A stretch of DNA of 64,000 nucleotides from an uncultured Lachnospiraceae bacterium (GTDB lineage Bacteria > Bacillota > Clostridia > Lachnospirales > Lachnospiraceae): NCBI GenBank assembly GCA_900318375.1, contig ONKG01000003.1:62001-126000 (forward strand). Direction: 5' to 3'. Within the stretch, counting starts at the first letter, position 1; each line of letters opens with the position of its first letter. Below the pieces are notes generated by a model. It was not told the origin of the DNA. It made no database searches and saw only the letters and a list, made by a program, of their open reading frames with translations. The translations under genes and the position numbers were made by a program. Positions 9,275-18,354 of this stretch are shown here, piece after piece.

Positions 9275-10300
9275 TCATCCGATCCGGACATTGGTGTCGT
9301 CCGGATCCTCCCAGGTCTTCTCGCTGATAATATATCTGGGACGGTGCTTGGTCTCCATATAGGTCTTGCCGACATACTCGCCGATAATACCGATGCCCAG
9401 AAGCTGGATACCGCCCAGAAAGCAGAGGATACAGACCATGCTGGACCAGCCGGTAACTGTGGATCCCAGGAAATATGAGACGATCGACCAGATCACACCG
9501 ATGAAACTGATGACAGCTACGACACATCCGAAACCGGTGATCAGTCGGATCGGCTTGGTGCTCATACTGGTGATCCCGTCCAGGGCAAGGGCCAGCATTT
9601 TGGAGAGAGGATAATGACTCTTGCCGGCGATCCTCTCGTGCCGCTCATAATAGACGGAAGTGCTTTTAAAGCCCACCAGAGGGAACATACCGCGCAGGAA
9701 CAGATTTACCTCACGGTAATTCTCAAAGGCGCGCAGCGCTTTGGAGGAGACCAGGCGGTAGTCGGCGTGGTTGTAGACAACCTCTGTCCCCATATTGTTC
9801 ATCATCTTGTAAAAGCCCTCTGCCGTCACACGCTTGAACCATGTATCAGTATCCCTGCGGGAGCGGACGCCGTACACGATCTCACAGCCGTCCAGATACT
9901 GTTTCACCATCTCGTCCATGGCATTGATGTCATCCTGTCCGTCGCAGTCGATGGAGATGGTGATATCACAGTAGTCCTTGGCCTCCATAAGGCCGGCCAG
10001 AACAGCGTTCTGATGCCCGCGGTTCCTGCTCTGTGCGATCCCGACATACCGGGGATCTTCTTCGGACAGGGACCGGATGATCTCCCATGTTCTGTCCTTT
10101 GAGCCGTCGTTGACAAACAGGATCCGGCTCTCCTTGTGAATCAGTCCGTCCCTCTCCAGCTGTTCGATCTTGTCAAGGAACATCGGCGCTGTAATCGGAA
10201 GCACCTCCTGCTCGTTGTAGCAGGGGATGACAATCCACAGAATCGGAAGGTCCTTCTTGGTGTTCTTTTTCAAAGTATCCATCGCATCCCAATCAATCAT
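9275..10300 (-). CDS. Membrane-anchored family 2 glycosyltransferase, DPMS/GtrB type
   Basis: 341 residues. The GT-A domain begins with VIPCYNEQEVLP, has FVNDGSKDRTWE and the metal-binding SIDCDGQDD, then two C-terminal membrane helices (about 248-272 and 282-305). This layout matches polyprenyl-phosphate sugar transferases such as GtrB and the dolichyl-P-mannose synthase family, which load a sugar onto undecaprenyl phosphate at the inner leaflet. No flippase or acceptor enzyme is next to it, so the sugar is unknown. The start is uncertain: ATG 10300 or an internal ATG at 10282. Neither has a textbook ribosome-binding site. Confidence 0.88.
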   Translation of the reverse strand: MIDWDAMDTLKKNTKKDLPILWIVIPCYNEQEVLPITAPMFLDKIEQLERDGLIHKESRILFVNDGSKDRTWEIIRSLSEEDPRYVGIAQSRNRGHQNAVLAGLMEAKDYCDITISIDCDGQDDINAMDEMVKQYLDGCEIVYGVRSRRDTDTWFKRVTAEGFYKMMNNMGTEVVYNHADYRLVSSKALRAFENYREVNLFLRGMFPLVGFKSTSVYYERHERIAGKSHYPLSKMLALALDGITSMSTKPIRLITGFGCVVAVISFIGVIWSIVSYFLGSTVTGWSSMVCILCFLGGIQLLGIGIIGEYVGKTYMETKHRPRYIISEKTWEDPDDTNVRIG

Positions 10301-10394
10301 TTCAGGGAACGCCGGTCCGCTGTGTGTTCCGACAAACCTGTATTTGCCGGCTGCACAGAATTAATGACCGTCATTTTTCCGTTTTTTCCTCAAT

Positions 10395-10559
10395 TTATGC
10401 GCAAAAAAGACGCGCAAAGGCTTCTCTGTGCCAACGGCCGAGCTCTTCCCTTGCTCCATCTCTGTAATCAGTATTGTAAACATGCGCATAGAAAAAAGCA
10501 AGAAATCTGTCCTCATTTTCCGCAGACTGCGCAGTGATCGTTACAGCACAAGACTGCAC
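10395..10559 (-). CDS. Possible 54-residue small protein
   Basis: A GTG at 10559 is preceded by a perfect GAAGGAGGTACA Shine-Dalgarno with 5-bp spacing. The frame then runs 54 codons and codes for a plausible basic/aromatic peptide (LAFFYAHVY, GRWHREAFARLF). It fills the gap between pcrA and the glycosyltransferase on the same strand. I do not recognise it. The good ribosome-binding site is the main support; it could also be a leader peptide or chance. Confidence 0.35.
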   Translation of the reverse strand: MQSCAVTITAQSAENEDRFLAFFYAHVYNTDYRDGAREELGRWHREAFARLFCA

Positions 10560-10635
10560 TGTACCTCCTTCACAGAACAAGTCCTTCACAAGCGCCTCGC
10601 GCGGCATGCGCTGTAACGCCGAAAAGCAGGTATTG

Positions 10636-12828
10636 TCACTGTATTTTTTCAATTTTGGCCCGGAAGGTGATCCTCCTGTCCGTGTCCATGTCATCGAAGC
10701 GGATGATGTAAGCGGACCGGTCCATGTCCACGCCTGTGATCGTGCCGGGTCCGAAAATGCGGTGCCTGATCCTGTCGCCTTCCTTCAGGAGGTCATCGTC
10801 TTTTTCCGGCCGCAGTCCGCGGTCGCTGAGGCGGATATGGGCTTTTGCCTCCTTGATCAGGTTTTCATCCATATCGGGCACAAAGCTGATCAGGGCAGGA
10901 TCGATGTCGAGCACAAACCTCGAAGGGTAGCGGGGCGAGCCGTCAAAATTCCGGCCCTGGGCTTCGCTCATGTAAAGTCCCTTCTGCGCGCGCGTAATGG
11001 CGACAAAGGCCAGACGCCGTTCCTCTTCCATCCCCTCCAGGGTGCGGGTCTTGCGGGAGGGGAAGATCCCCTCGTTCATACCGCACAAAAAGACATAGGG
11101 AAACTCCAGGCCTTTGGCCGTGTGGACTGTCATCATGCGCACCCTGTCGTTATTGTCCGCATCCGCGTCGCTGTTGGTGAAAAGAGCCGCGTGGCGCAGA
11201 TAGTCCTCCAGCGTCGTCTCCTCGCCGCAGGTTGTCTCGTAGATGTAGACGGACTGTTTGAGTTCCGCAAGGTTGTCCAGACGTTCCTGGCTCCCCTCTG
11301 TTCTCAGCGACATCTCATAGCCGCTCTCGTCAAGAATTGCAGAGAGTACCTCGGAGACAGGCCTTCCGGCAGATTCAGAGCAAAAGCGCTCAATGAGTTC
11401 GATGAACTGCCTGGCCCTGGTCCCCTTGAAAATATCGTTGTCAATATATCTTTTGAGCGCTTCATAGAGAGACATTTTCGCCGCCTCTGCCATCTCCCGG
11501 AGAAATGCCATCCTGCGCTCGCCCATATTTCTGCGCGGCCGGTTGACGATCCGCGCAAAGGACAGATCGTCCTTGTAGGCGATCATCCTAAGATAAGACA
11601 GGGCATCCTTGATCTCCATCCGGCCGAAAAACTGAACACCGCTGTAGATCGTGTAAGGAATCTCTTTTTTCAAAAAAGCTTCCTCCACGCTGCGGGTCAC
11701 ATGGTGGGCCCGGTAGAGCACAGTGATGTCCCGGTAGGGGATCTCCTTCTGTGTATGAAGGTCCCCGATCTTCTCCGCGATCCACTGCGCCTCATCGGCG
11801 GTGGTCTTCGCGTGATGACAGACCGGGACAAAACCGCCCGGCAGCGTCGGAATGAGATCCTTTTTGATGCGGATGGTATTTTTGCCGATCAGCGAATTCG
11901 CGGCATCCAGGATCTGCGGTGTCGAACGGTAGTTTTCCATCATCATGACCGTCTTCGCGCCCGGGAAATGTTTATCAAATTCCAGCAGATATTTCACGTT
12001 GGCGCCGCGCCAGGTATAGATGGTCTGGTCGGGGTCTCCGACAATAAAGAGGTTCTTGTGATGGGCGCACAGAACGCTCATCAGTTCATACTGCAGGTCG
12101 TCTATGTCCTGAAACTCATCGATCATGATGTACTCGAGGCGGCTCTGCCATTTCAGGCGGATATCCGGTCTCTGGGAAAAAATATAGAGGGAGAACTTGA
12201 TCAGGTCGTTGTAATCCAGGCCGAAACACTTTTTTTCCTGGTATAAATAGCCGTAAAAAATAATATCGGAGGGATTTTCCGAGTTCTGGTATTTTTCGCG
12301 CAGCGTATCCAGGGACATGGTGATCATGTCCAGGTAATACTGAGGCTCTTTAAAGATCTTGCGGATCTCGATCATATCACGCGCCTGCCCGTAGGTCATG
12401 TCGCGCAGAGTCAGTCCCCTCTCCTCGTAAATGGTGCCCAGCATGGCGTCGATATCGGCGTTGTCCAGGACCAGAAAGCTCTTGGGGTACTGGACAGCAT
12501 TGCTGTCCTCCTGCAGGACGGAGACGCAGAAGCCGTGGAAGGTATTGATATATCCTGTGTCATTGTCCCCGGTCAGCATGTGGATGCGCTGCCGCATCTC
12601 GTTGGCGGATTTGTTGGTAAAGGTCACACAGAGGATATTTCCGGGCAGGATGCCGATCTCATTCACAAGGAAGGCAAAGCGGCGGGAAAGTGCCCGCGTC
12701 TTGCCCGAGCCTGCGCCCGCCACCACGCGCACGAAGCCTTCCGTCGATGTGACGGCCTCCAGCTGGGCGGCATTGAGCCCCTCCAGTTCCTGTATGTCCT
12801 GAAAATCGTCGTAGTCGTTTTCGTGCAT
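10636..12828 (-). CDS. pcrA: UvrD/PcrA-type 3'-5' DNA helicase
   Basis: 730 residues from the ATG at 12828, which has AAGGAGAACC just upstream. The frame stays open 49 codons further, but that stretch is repeat-derived and has no good start. Superfamily 1 motifs: GLNAAQLEAV (Q), VVAGAGSGKTRAL (Walker A), FTNKSANEM (Ia), DEFQDID (II), GDPDQTIYTWRGA (III), ENYRST (IV), TVHTAKGLEFPYVF (V) and VAITRAQKGLY (VI). The C-terminal tail ends in a Tudor-like segment (GDRIRHRIFGPGTITGVD) typical of PcrA, which binds RNA polymerase. Role: unwinding in nucleotide-excision repair and removal of recombination or transcription intermediates. Confidence 0.95.
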   Translation of the reverse strand: MHENDYDDFQDIQELEGLNAAQLEAVTSTEGFVRVVAGAGSGKTRALSRRFAFLVNEIGILPGNILCVTFTNKSANEMRQRIHMLTGDNDTGYINTFHGFCVSVLQEDSNAVQYPKSFLVLDNADIDAMLGTIYEERGLTLRDMTYGQARDMIEIRKIFKEPQYYLDMITMSLDTLREKYQNSENPSDIIFYGYLYQEKKCFGLDYNDLIKFSLYIFSQRPDIRLKWQSRLEYIMIDEFQDIDDLQYELMSVLCAHHKNLFIVGDPDQTIYTWRGANVKYLLEFDKHFPGAKTVMMMENYRSTPQILDAANSLIGKNTIRIKKDLIPTLPGGFVPVCHHAKTTADEAQWIAEKIGDLHTQKEIPYRDITVLYRAHHVTRSVEEAFLKKEIPYTIYSGVQFFGRMEIKDALSYLRMIAYKDDLSFARIVNRPRRNMGERRMAFLREMAEAAKMSLYEALKRYIDNDIFKGTRARQFIELIERFCSESAGRPVSEVLSAILDESGYEMSLRTEGSQERLDNLAELKQSVYIYETTCGEETTLEDYLRHAALFTNSDADADNNDRVRMMTVHTAKGLEFPYVFLCGMNEGIFPSRKTRTLEGMEEERRLAFVAITRAQKGLYMSEAQGRNFDGSPRYPSRFVLDIDPALISFVPDMDENLIKEAKAHIRLSDRGLRPEKDDDLLKEGDRIRHRIFGPGTITGVDMDRSAYIIRFDDMDTDRRITFRAKIEKIQ

Positions 12829-12882
12829 GGTTCTCCTTAAAAGGGTGGTTGGTAGATTGCATAAGCAGCACGAGCCTTCGCA

Positions 12883-13112
12883 ACGCATATTCTGGCGGAG
12901 TTTCAGGATTTCTTCGCGAAGATGTACTAAGGCTCTGATTATGCTGCGGGCGGGCCGCTTTAACTCGTATTCCATGTTGAAGACACGGAATACTCAGACA
13001 TGCGATGCGCTAAATTGTCCTTCTTTGAGAGAAGGACAATTTACCCGCCCTGCGCCTAATACTCACCATGTACATCTAACGCTTGAAATATTCACTCCGC
13101 CAGGATATGCGT
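12883..13112. repeat. 230-bp fold-back (inverted repeat) element
   Basis: Left arm 12883-12901 and right arm 13094-13112 are inverted copies matching at 18 of 19 positions. Inner blocks also pair: GATGTAC at 12921 with GTACATC at 13070, and the GCGGGCGGGC region at 12946 with 13043-13056. The centre is a perfect palindrome, 13 bp stem and 5-nt loop (13012-13042, AAATTGTCCTTCT/AGAAGGACAATTT). The element lies between the DUF815 gene and pcrA. It has no coding content I trust and resembles a MITE-like or intergenic structured repeat. Confidence 0.65.
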
Positions 13113-13155
13113 CGCTCCGGCTCTGGTTGTCTCCACAGATTCCGGGACGGAATAC

Positions 13156-14592
13156 TCAAAATTCGCCTGCGCCCGCCAGGAAATTGATGAACTGCTGGGC
13201 GGTACGGCCTGTGGCGCCGCCGCTGCGAAGTTCCCACTGATTGGCCTTGAGAGCGAGTTCCTCCTCACTGAGCGTGATCTGCGGATAGCGTTTGGCAAGT
13301 TCCTGAACGATGTGCAGGTACTCTTTGTGGGAGGGCTTCATATAGCCGATGGATATACCGAAACGGGCCACGAGGGACAGTTTCTCCTGCATGGTATCCG
13401 AGCGGTGGAGCTCATCGTCGCGGTCAGCGCGGTCGGACCAGGTCTCGCGGATCAGATGACGGCGGTTGGAGGTCGCGTAGATCAGCACGTTCTCGGGCTT
13501 GGTCTCGAGGCCGCCCTCGATGACCGCTTTGAGGTATTTGTATTCGATCTCGAATTCCTCGAAGGAAAGGTCATCCATGTAAATAATGAACCGGTAGTTT
13601 CTGTTTTTGACCTCCGCAAGGATCCGCTGCAGATAGCGGAACTCATGCTTGTAGACCTCGATCATACGGAGACCGCGGTCATAGTACTGGTTCAGGATGG
13701 CCTTGATACTGGTGGATTTTCCCGTGCCGGCATCGCCGTACAGCAGAACATTGTTGGCGGCGCGTCCGCTGACAAATGCCTCGGTATTGGCGATCAGTTT
13801 CTCCTTCTGCAGCTCATAGCCGATCAGGTCATCGAGCACCACATCGCTGGTCGCCGTAATGGGAATGAGGAAATCGTCCTCCCCCGCGGCCGCGTAGTCC
13901 ACCGGCCTCGCGGTGCTGCCTGCGGAAGACATTCCCGCACAGGCAGCAGAAGCCGCCGCGGGCCCTGCAGGAACCGCCGCGCCGCCCTGGCCGGAAGCGT
14001 CGATGGCATTGCTCCATCTCTCGTTGATACGGAAGGCCTTATTGAGTCCGAACATGCCCACACCGTAATCTTTATAAAAATCCGTGACAGCTCTGTACAT
14101 GTCGTCTTCATCCGCCGCCTGTTCAAGTTTCTCGCTCAGCGCCTGCACCTTCTCGGAAACGCTGTGATTGTAAACTCTCTCTTTTTTGCCTACGGCATGA
14201 TAATCCTCGATCACTGAAAAGACATCCATCTCCAGCGCTTCTTCCAGCGGAGAAAAATCATAATCAAACAGCTTTTTGAACACGCGCAGATCATTTTTTA
14301 CAAAGTGATTGACCGAGCCCTCGTTGGCACCTGTCTTCTCGGAAACCAGTGTAAAGGGAGTCTCTGTCATGGCGAGAAGAAAGGCCAGATAATTGTGCCA
14401 CAGATTCTTATTGAACCCGTAGCGGGTCGCCAGGTCCAGCAGCCTGTGGATCTGGTCCAGAATGCGGCCGGTCAGTGCCTCCTTGTCATAATCGCCCCGG
14501 TCGAACTCCCTGCAGACCTGCGAAAGCTGCATCAAAATGCTGCCCTCTCCGATTTCGCGATATACGATCAGTTTTGAAGTCAGTCTGTACAT
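13156..14592 (-). CDS. DUF815 family AAA ATPase
   Basis: 478 residues. A helical N-terminal half of about 230 residues is followed by an Ala-rich linker and an ATPase core: [12 protein letters not shown] (Walker A, about 281-292), [14 protein letters not shown] (Walker B, about 339) and ATSNRRHLI (sensor 1). This is the DUF815 family, common in Clostridia; its exact role is not established. The start follows GAGGTATTTGC. It is the third gene of a def - small protein - DUF815 cluster (27-bp gap), suggesting co-transcription. Confidence 0.88.
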   Translation of the reverse strand: MYRLTSKLIVYREIGEGSILMQLSQVCREFDRGDYDKEALTGRILDQIHRLLDLATRYGFNKNLWHNYLAFLLAMTETPFTLVSEKTGANEGSVNHFVKNDLRVFKKLFDYDFSPLEEALEMDVFSVIEDYHAVGKKERVYNHSVSEKVQALSEKLEQAADEDDMYRAVTDFYKDYGVGMFGLNKAFRINERWSNAIDASGQGGAAVPAGPAAASAACAGMSSAGSTARPVDYAAAGEDDFLIPITATSDVVLDDLIGYELQKEKLIANTEAFVSGRAANNVLLYGDAGTGKSTSIKAILNQYYDRGLRMIEVYKHEFRYLQRILAEVKNRNYRFIIYMDDLSFEEFEIEYKYLKAVIEGGLETKPENVLIYATSNRRHLIRETWSDRADRDDELHRSDTMQEKLSLVARFGISIGYMKPSHKEYLHIVQELAKRYPQITLSEEELALKANQWELRSGGATGRTAQQFINFLAGAGEF

Positions 14593-14618
14593 GCAAATAC
14601 CTCTTTGTAATCCTTCTC

Positions 14619-14924
14619 TCAGTCGTCCTCTTCGTTTTCACCAATCCCGTAGTACAGCAGTTCGTTATATCTTGCATTGGCCTCTTCTGCCTCTTTCTTC
14701 CGGATCCAGCGTTCCCGGTCGCTCATGATCGCCAGCATCTCATCGACGATCTCCTCAGCCGACCGGGGTCTGGCAGAATGAAGATAGACAGTCATCCGCC
14801 GCATAGTTTTTTCCGAGCCGAGATTTTTGGCAATCGCCTTGCCGAGTTCTTCCGGATACCCCATCCGGACAAGGGTCCCGATCAGTTCACGATAGGCAGC
14901 TTTCCAGGATTCCGGCGCGCTCAT
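14619..14924 (-). CDS. Conserved small protein coupled to peptide deformylase
   Basis: 101 residues from the ATG at 14924, which overlaps the def stop codon in an ATGA, so translation is likely coupled. The sequence is helical and charged ([21 protein letters not shown], then [20 protein letters not shown]), with an acidic C-terminal tail. No membrane segment or metal motif. I recognise no named domain. Its position between def and a DUF815 ATPase suggests a shared but unknown function. Confidence 0.75.
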   Translation of the reverse strand: MSAPESWKAAYRELIGTLVRMGYPEELGKAIAKNLGSEKTMRRMTVYLHSARPRSAEEIVDEMLAIMSDRERWIRKKEAEEANARYNELLYYGIGENEEDD

Positions 14925-15331
14925 ATGATAATGCCCTCCAGGTGGTCGCACTCATGCTGGATGATCTGCGCCGTCCATCCGGAATATTTCCGGCGATGCT
15001 TTTTCCAGCTGCCGTCCAGATATTCCACCTCGATATTTTGATAGCGGGTAGTCTTGCGGACCCCGGTCAGGGACAGGCATCCTTCCTCCGTCTCATAGGG
15101 AGTATCTTTCCTGATAATGACCGGATTGTACATGACGATATTCATGATTCCCGCATTGACGATAATGACCCTTTTCTTTACTCCGATCATGTTGGCCGCC
15201 ATGCCGACGCAGCGATCCTGATTTACCTGCAGGGTATCCATGAGATCCTGCCCGACGGACAAATCCTTATTCGTGGCGGGCTCGGATTTCTGCCCGAGAA
15301 AGAGTACATCTTTTACTATTGTTTTGATCAT
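14921..15331 (-). CDS. def: Peptide deformylase
   Basis: 136 residues, the short form. The three metallo-hydrolase motifs are present: GMAANMIG (a variant of GxGxAAxQ), EGCLSL and QHECDHLEG, giving Cys and two His metal ligands and the catalytic Glu. It removes the formyl group from the N-terminal Met of new proteins. The GMAANMIG variant, with Asn at the usual Gln, places it with divergent clostridial deformylases, and a second canonical copy may exist elsewhere (inference). The start at 15331 has only a weak AGGA-type ribosome-binding site. Confidence 0.85.
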   Translation of the reverse strand: MIKTIVKDVLFLGQKSEPATNKDLSVGQDLMDTLQVNQDRCVGMAANMIGVKKRVIIVNAGIMNIVMYNPVIIRKDTPYETEEGCLSLTGVRKTTRYQNIEVEYLDGSWKKHRRKYSGWTAQIIQHECDHLEGIII

Positions 15332-15533
15332 GTATTAAATCCTGTCTTTCCTTCCGAAACTCATTCACGCGAATCCCCTTTTACTTTTCCCTTTTCCATA
15401 AACTGCCGGATTCGTTTCTTTCGGCTTCTCACCGTGATCGGAAAAAAGCCTCGCAGCTACTATTTTACAACAATGCGCAGAATTTGAAATACAAATAGCG
15501 GAAAAATACATCACAGGGGCAGCGGCAAAAAGA

Positions 15534-15573
15534 TAAGCCTCTCCCGGTATGGGGTATGCCGGGAAAGGCCTTA
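15534..15573 (-). terminator. Rho-independent terminator
   Basis: The stem TAAGCCTcTCCCGG/CCGGGAaAGGCcTTA is followed on the minus strand by TCTTTTTGCC. It lies about 200 bp past the diaminopimelate dehydrogenase stop and before the def cluster, separating the two units. Confidence 0.7.
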
Positions 15574-15595
15574 TAATACAGTTTCTTATTTTATT

Positions 15596-15647
15596 CACTC
15601 ACGATTTCATTCACTCACGCATACACTCACTCACGATATCGCTCACG
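15596..15647. repeat. 16-bp direct repeats around CACTCACG
   Basis: CACTCACG begins at 15596, 15612 and 15628 (exact 16-bp spacing), with a fourth degenerate CGCTCACG at 15640. The 443-bp gap between def and the dehydrogenase otherwise holds only the terminator. No regulator is known to me for this motif. Confidence 0.6.
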
Positions 15648-15774
15648 AAAACAGTACTTCGAGCAGTTCTGCCGGGCAATTGCGGTTCTGAGCCGGACCT
15701 GCAGGTATCATTGGCTGGCAATGATCCGTGTTGACAGGCCTGTGAACGGTCAATGCGTCTCTTATAGAAGCTTC

Positions 15775-16761
15775 TTATAAAAGGTGTGCGCGAAGCTCTT
15801 CGGGGGCGGACGCGCTCAGGTAAGCAGGTGCTACGTCAAAGACTGTGATGGCGCCGCTACGGCCCTCTTTGCTCATTCTGGCAACTGCGCGCGCATAGGC
15901 GGCGAGAACAGAGCCTGTGAACTCGGGGTTGGAGTCAAGCTTGAGGCTGTATTCAATGACGTGGCCGTGCTCTTTGTTCAGGCCGGTCACACCGCTGCGG
16001 ATGACGCTGCCGCCGTGAGGAAGTCCGGAGTGGTCGCGCTTCATCTCCTCCGCGCTGATGAAATGTACGGTGGTATCATACTCGTCAAAGTAGTTGGGCA
16101 TGGTCTTGATCTCGTTTTCGATGCGGGCAAGATCAGCGCCTTCCTTTGCGACGACGAAGCACTCTCTGGTGTGTTTCTGGCGGGTTGTGAGTTCAGGATT
16201 TTCACCCTTGCGGACGCTCTCGACTGCTGCGTCTACGGGTATGGTGTACTGGCGGGCATCTGCGACGCCTTCGATCCTGCGGACAGCATCGGAGTGGCCC
16301 TGGCTGACACCCTTGCCCCAGAAAGTATAATCCTTGCCTTCGGGAAGGATGCAGTTCATATACAGACGATTGAGGGAGAACATACCGGGATCCCAGCCGC
16401 AGGAGATCAGGCCCACATTGCCGCCCTTTTTGGCAGCCGCATCTACGTTTGCGAAATGGGTCGGGATATTGGCGTGGGTATCAAAGCTGTCCACCACGTT
16501 GAACATCTCTGCGTATTTGGGGGTCTGGACGGGAAGATCCGTAGCGCTGCCGCCGCAGATCACAAGGACATCGATCTTGTCCTTCATATCTGCTGCCGCC
16601 TCCTGGGAAAGGACCGGCACACCGGCTGTGCGGATGCTCACAGACGCGGGATCACGGCGGGTAAAAACAGCCGCCAGTTCCAGATCATCGTTCTGCATGA
16701 TCGCGCTCTCTACGCCCTTTGCCAGATTGCCGTAACCGAGGATTCCGATTTTGATACTCAT
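15775..16761 (-). CDS. ddh: meso-Diaminopimelate D-dehydrogenase
   Basis: 328 residues from the ATG at 16761, which follows AAGGAGAAAACAGGA; an in-frame ATG 10 codons earlier lacks a site. It starts with the Rossmann motif IGILGYGNLAKGVE. Family hallmarks are SFDTHANIPTHF, SCGWDPGMFSLNR and WGKGVSQGHSDAVRRI. It makes meso-diaminopimelate in one NADPH-dependent step from tetrahydrodipicolinate, for lysine and peptidoglycan. The gene stands alone. The plus-strand mmuM-like gene diverges from it across a 480-bp spacer. Confidence 0.93.
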   Translation of the reverse strand: MSIKIGILGYGNLAKGVESAIMQNDDLELAAVFTRRDPASVSIRTAGVPVLSQEAAADMKDKIDVLVICGGSATDLPVQTPKYAEMFNVVDSFDTHANIPTHFANVDAAAKKGGNVGLISCGWDPGMFSLNRLYMNCILPEGKDYTFWGKGVSQGHSDAVRRIEGVADARQYTIPVDAAVESVRKGENPELTTRQKHTRECFVVAKEGADLARIENEIKTMPNYFDEYDTTVHFISAEEMKRDHSGLPHGGSVIRSGVTGLNKEHGHVIEYSLKLDSNPEFTGSVLAAYARAVARMSKEGRSGAITVFDVAPAYLSASAPEELRAHLL

Positions 16762-17240
16762 TCCTGTTTTCTCCTTGCTTATATTACTCAATATGCTATT
16801 TAAATGTACCTTACTGCTTGTCTTTTATGAACGAAACTGCGGCATCGCTGCTGTAATGGTTTTCAATGCTTCACCGCATAAATGTGTTAAAGTGTTTTAA
16901 CAAGGATTTAGTATAGCATTCCTTTGAGATGATAGCAATAAAAAACTGCACTGCGCGGTGGGGGAATCTTCCCGACTTCCCGACTTCCCGGCTTCCCTAC
17001 GTTCTTCCCGGCACGCTCCCGGTATAGGTGACCTTTTCCGGTCCGGGCGTCTTTGCCGCTTCGCCCCCTCTGCCCCAGTGGTGATCTTTTTCTTTTCCGG
17101 CATCTCTGCAGCTTTGTTTTTCCGATTTGGCCATTTCTTGTTTTTCCTCAGCGGTTATTTTACTATTAATCTGTAAATGTACAAAGTCTGTATATATTCA
17201 TCCATGTATATAAACGGAACAATTTTAAAGGGGAAAATAT
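16762..17240. other. Divergent spacer with 8-bp CTTCCCGA repeats
   Basis: Non-coding gap between ddh (minus) and the methyltransferase (plus). It holds four tandem 8-mers CTTCCCGA/CTTCCCGG/CTTCCCTA at 16968-16999 and further TTCCCGGC copies. Near 17160-17240 the sequence becomes AT-rich and should carry the plus-strand promoter; AAAGGGG precedes the start at 17241. I see no recognisable SAM or T-box riboswitch fold. Confidence 0.5.
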
Positions 17241-18260
17241 ATGGGAAACAGACACAATACCATTGCAGAGATCATCGAAAAAAACGGAATCATGGTCATC
17301 GACGGGGCGATGTCCACCGCTCTCGAGCATCTGGGAGCAAATCTGAATTCGAAACTGTGGACAGCGAAGGCACTGGAGGAATCTCCGGAGCTTGTAAGGC
17401 AGGTCCATCTGGACTATTTCAGGGCAGGCGCGGACTGTGGGATCACCTGCAGCTACCAGGCGACGATCCCGGGACTGATGGCAAAGGGATCCACGCGGGA
17501 AGAAGCCGAAAAGCTGATCGCGCAGTCTGTAGAAATTTTTAAAGAAGCAAGGGAACAGTGGTGGGAAGAAGAAGGCGAAAAGGCAGGACGCGCATGGCCG
17601 CTGTGCCTGGCAGGTATCGGCCCCTACGGAGCCTATCTGGCAGACGGTTCTGAGTATCGCGGGCATTACGGTGTGGACGATTCTGTGCTAGATGAATTCC
17701 ACCGCCGCAGAATGGAGATCCTGCACGGAGCGGGAGCGGATATTCTGCTCATCGAGACGCAGCCTTCTCTGCACGAGGCACTTCTTGCGGCAGGTATTGC
17801 CGAAGAGCTGGGCGCCGACTACTGGGTCAGCTTCTCCTGCATGGATGAAAAGCACATCTGCGAAGGGGATCTTATCCGCAAATGCGCCGAGGTCTTCGCC
17901 AAGGATCATCCCGCCCTGCAGATGATCGGTGTCAACTGCACAAAGCCGGTCTTTATCGCCGGCCTGATCAAAGAGCTCCGGGCGGGACTGAACACCACTG
18001 GGGAAGGAAAGAAGATTCCGATCGGTGTTTATCCCAACAGCGGTGATGAGTATGATCCTGTCGCCAAGACCTGGCGCGGTGCCGGCGATTCCAAAAACTT
18101 CGGAGAATATGCCCTTGATTACATGCGGGCAGGTGCGGATGCTATAGGCGGCTGCTGCACGACTGTTGCCTCCCATGTGGAACAGGTCGTCGCTGCCAGA
18201 AATACTTTCCTGGCAGCAGGGGCCGCCCGGGCAATGAATCGGCATGTATTACACCTGTGA
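17241..18260 (+). CDS. mmuM: Homocysteine S-methyltransferase (MmuM type)
   Basis: 339 residues. A Pfam S-methyl_trans domain: MVIDGAMSTALEHLG at the N-terminus, ITCSYQATIPGL, and the zinc cysteines in GVNCTKP and GGCCTT. The reaction transfers a methyl group from S-methylmethionine or SAM to homocysteine, giving methionine, in the cytoplasm. It is a single-domain enzyme without cobalamin modules. The start follows AAAGGGGAAAATAT. The gene is isolated and followed by a repeat-rich, terminator-like region. Confidence 0.9.
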   Translation: MGNRHNTIAEIIEKNGIMVIDGAMSTALEHLGANLNSKLWTAKALEESPELVRQVHLDYFRAGADCGITCSYQATIPGLMAKGSTREEAEKLIAQSVEIFKEAREQWWEEEGEKAGRAWPLCLAGIGPYGAYLADGSEYRGHYGVDDSVLDEFHRRRMEILHGAGADILLIETQPSLHEALLAAGIAEELGADYWVSFSCMDEKHICEGDLIRKCAEVFAKDHPALQMIGVNCTKPVFIAGLIKELRAGLNTTGEGKKIPIGVYPNSGDEYDPVAKTWRGAGDSKNFGEYALDYMRAGADAIGGCCTTVASHVEQVVAARNTFLAAGAARAMNRHVLHL

Positions 18261-18354
18261 GAAATCTGTCAACTACGCCTTCGGCGACACCGAAAGAAAC
18301 CGGCAGGAATCTACCTTATGTGACTTTTGACTGCAAGCACCAGGGCGACGAAAG

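Noticed and set aside
10534-12246. Long plus-strand open frame (570 codons)
   Set aside because: It is fully antisense to the helicase gene, whose motifs are unmistakable; long shadow frames are expected in this GC-rich codon usage.
12829-12975. N-terminal extension of the helicase by 49 residues
   Set aside because: The extension is encoded by the fold-back repeat and lacks a ribosome-binding site; AAGGAG lies right before the ATG at 12828.
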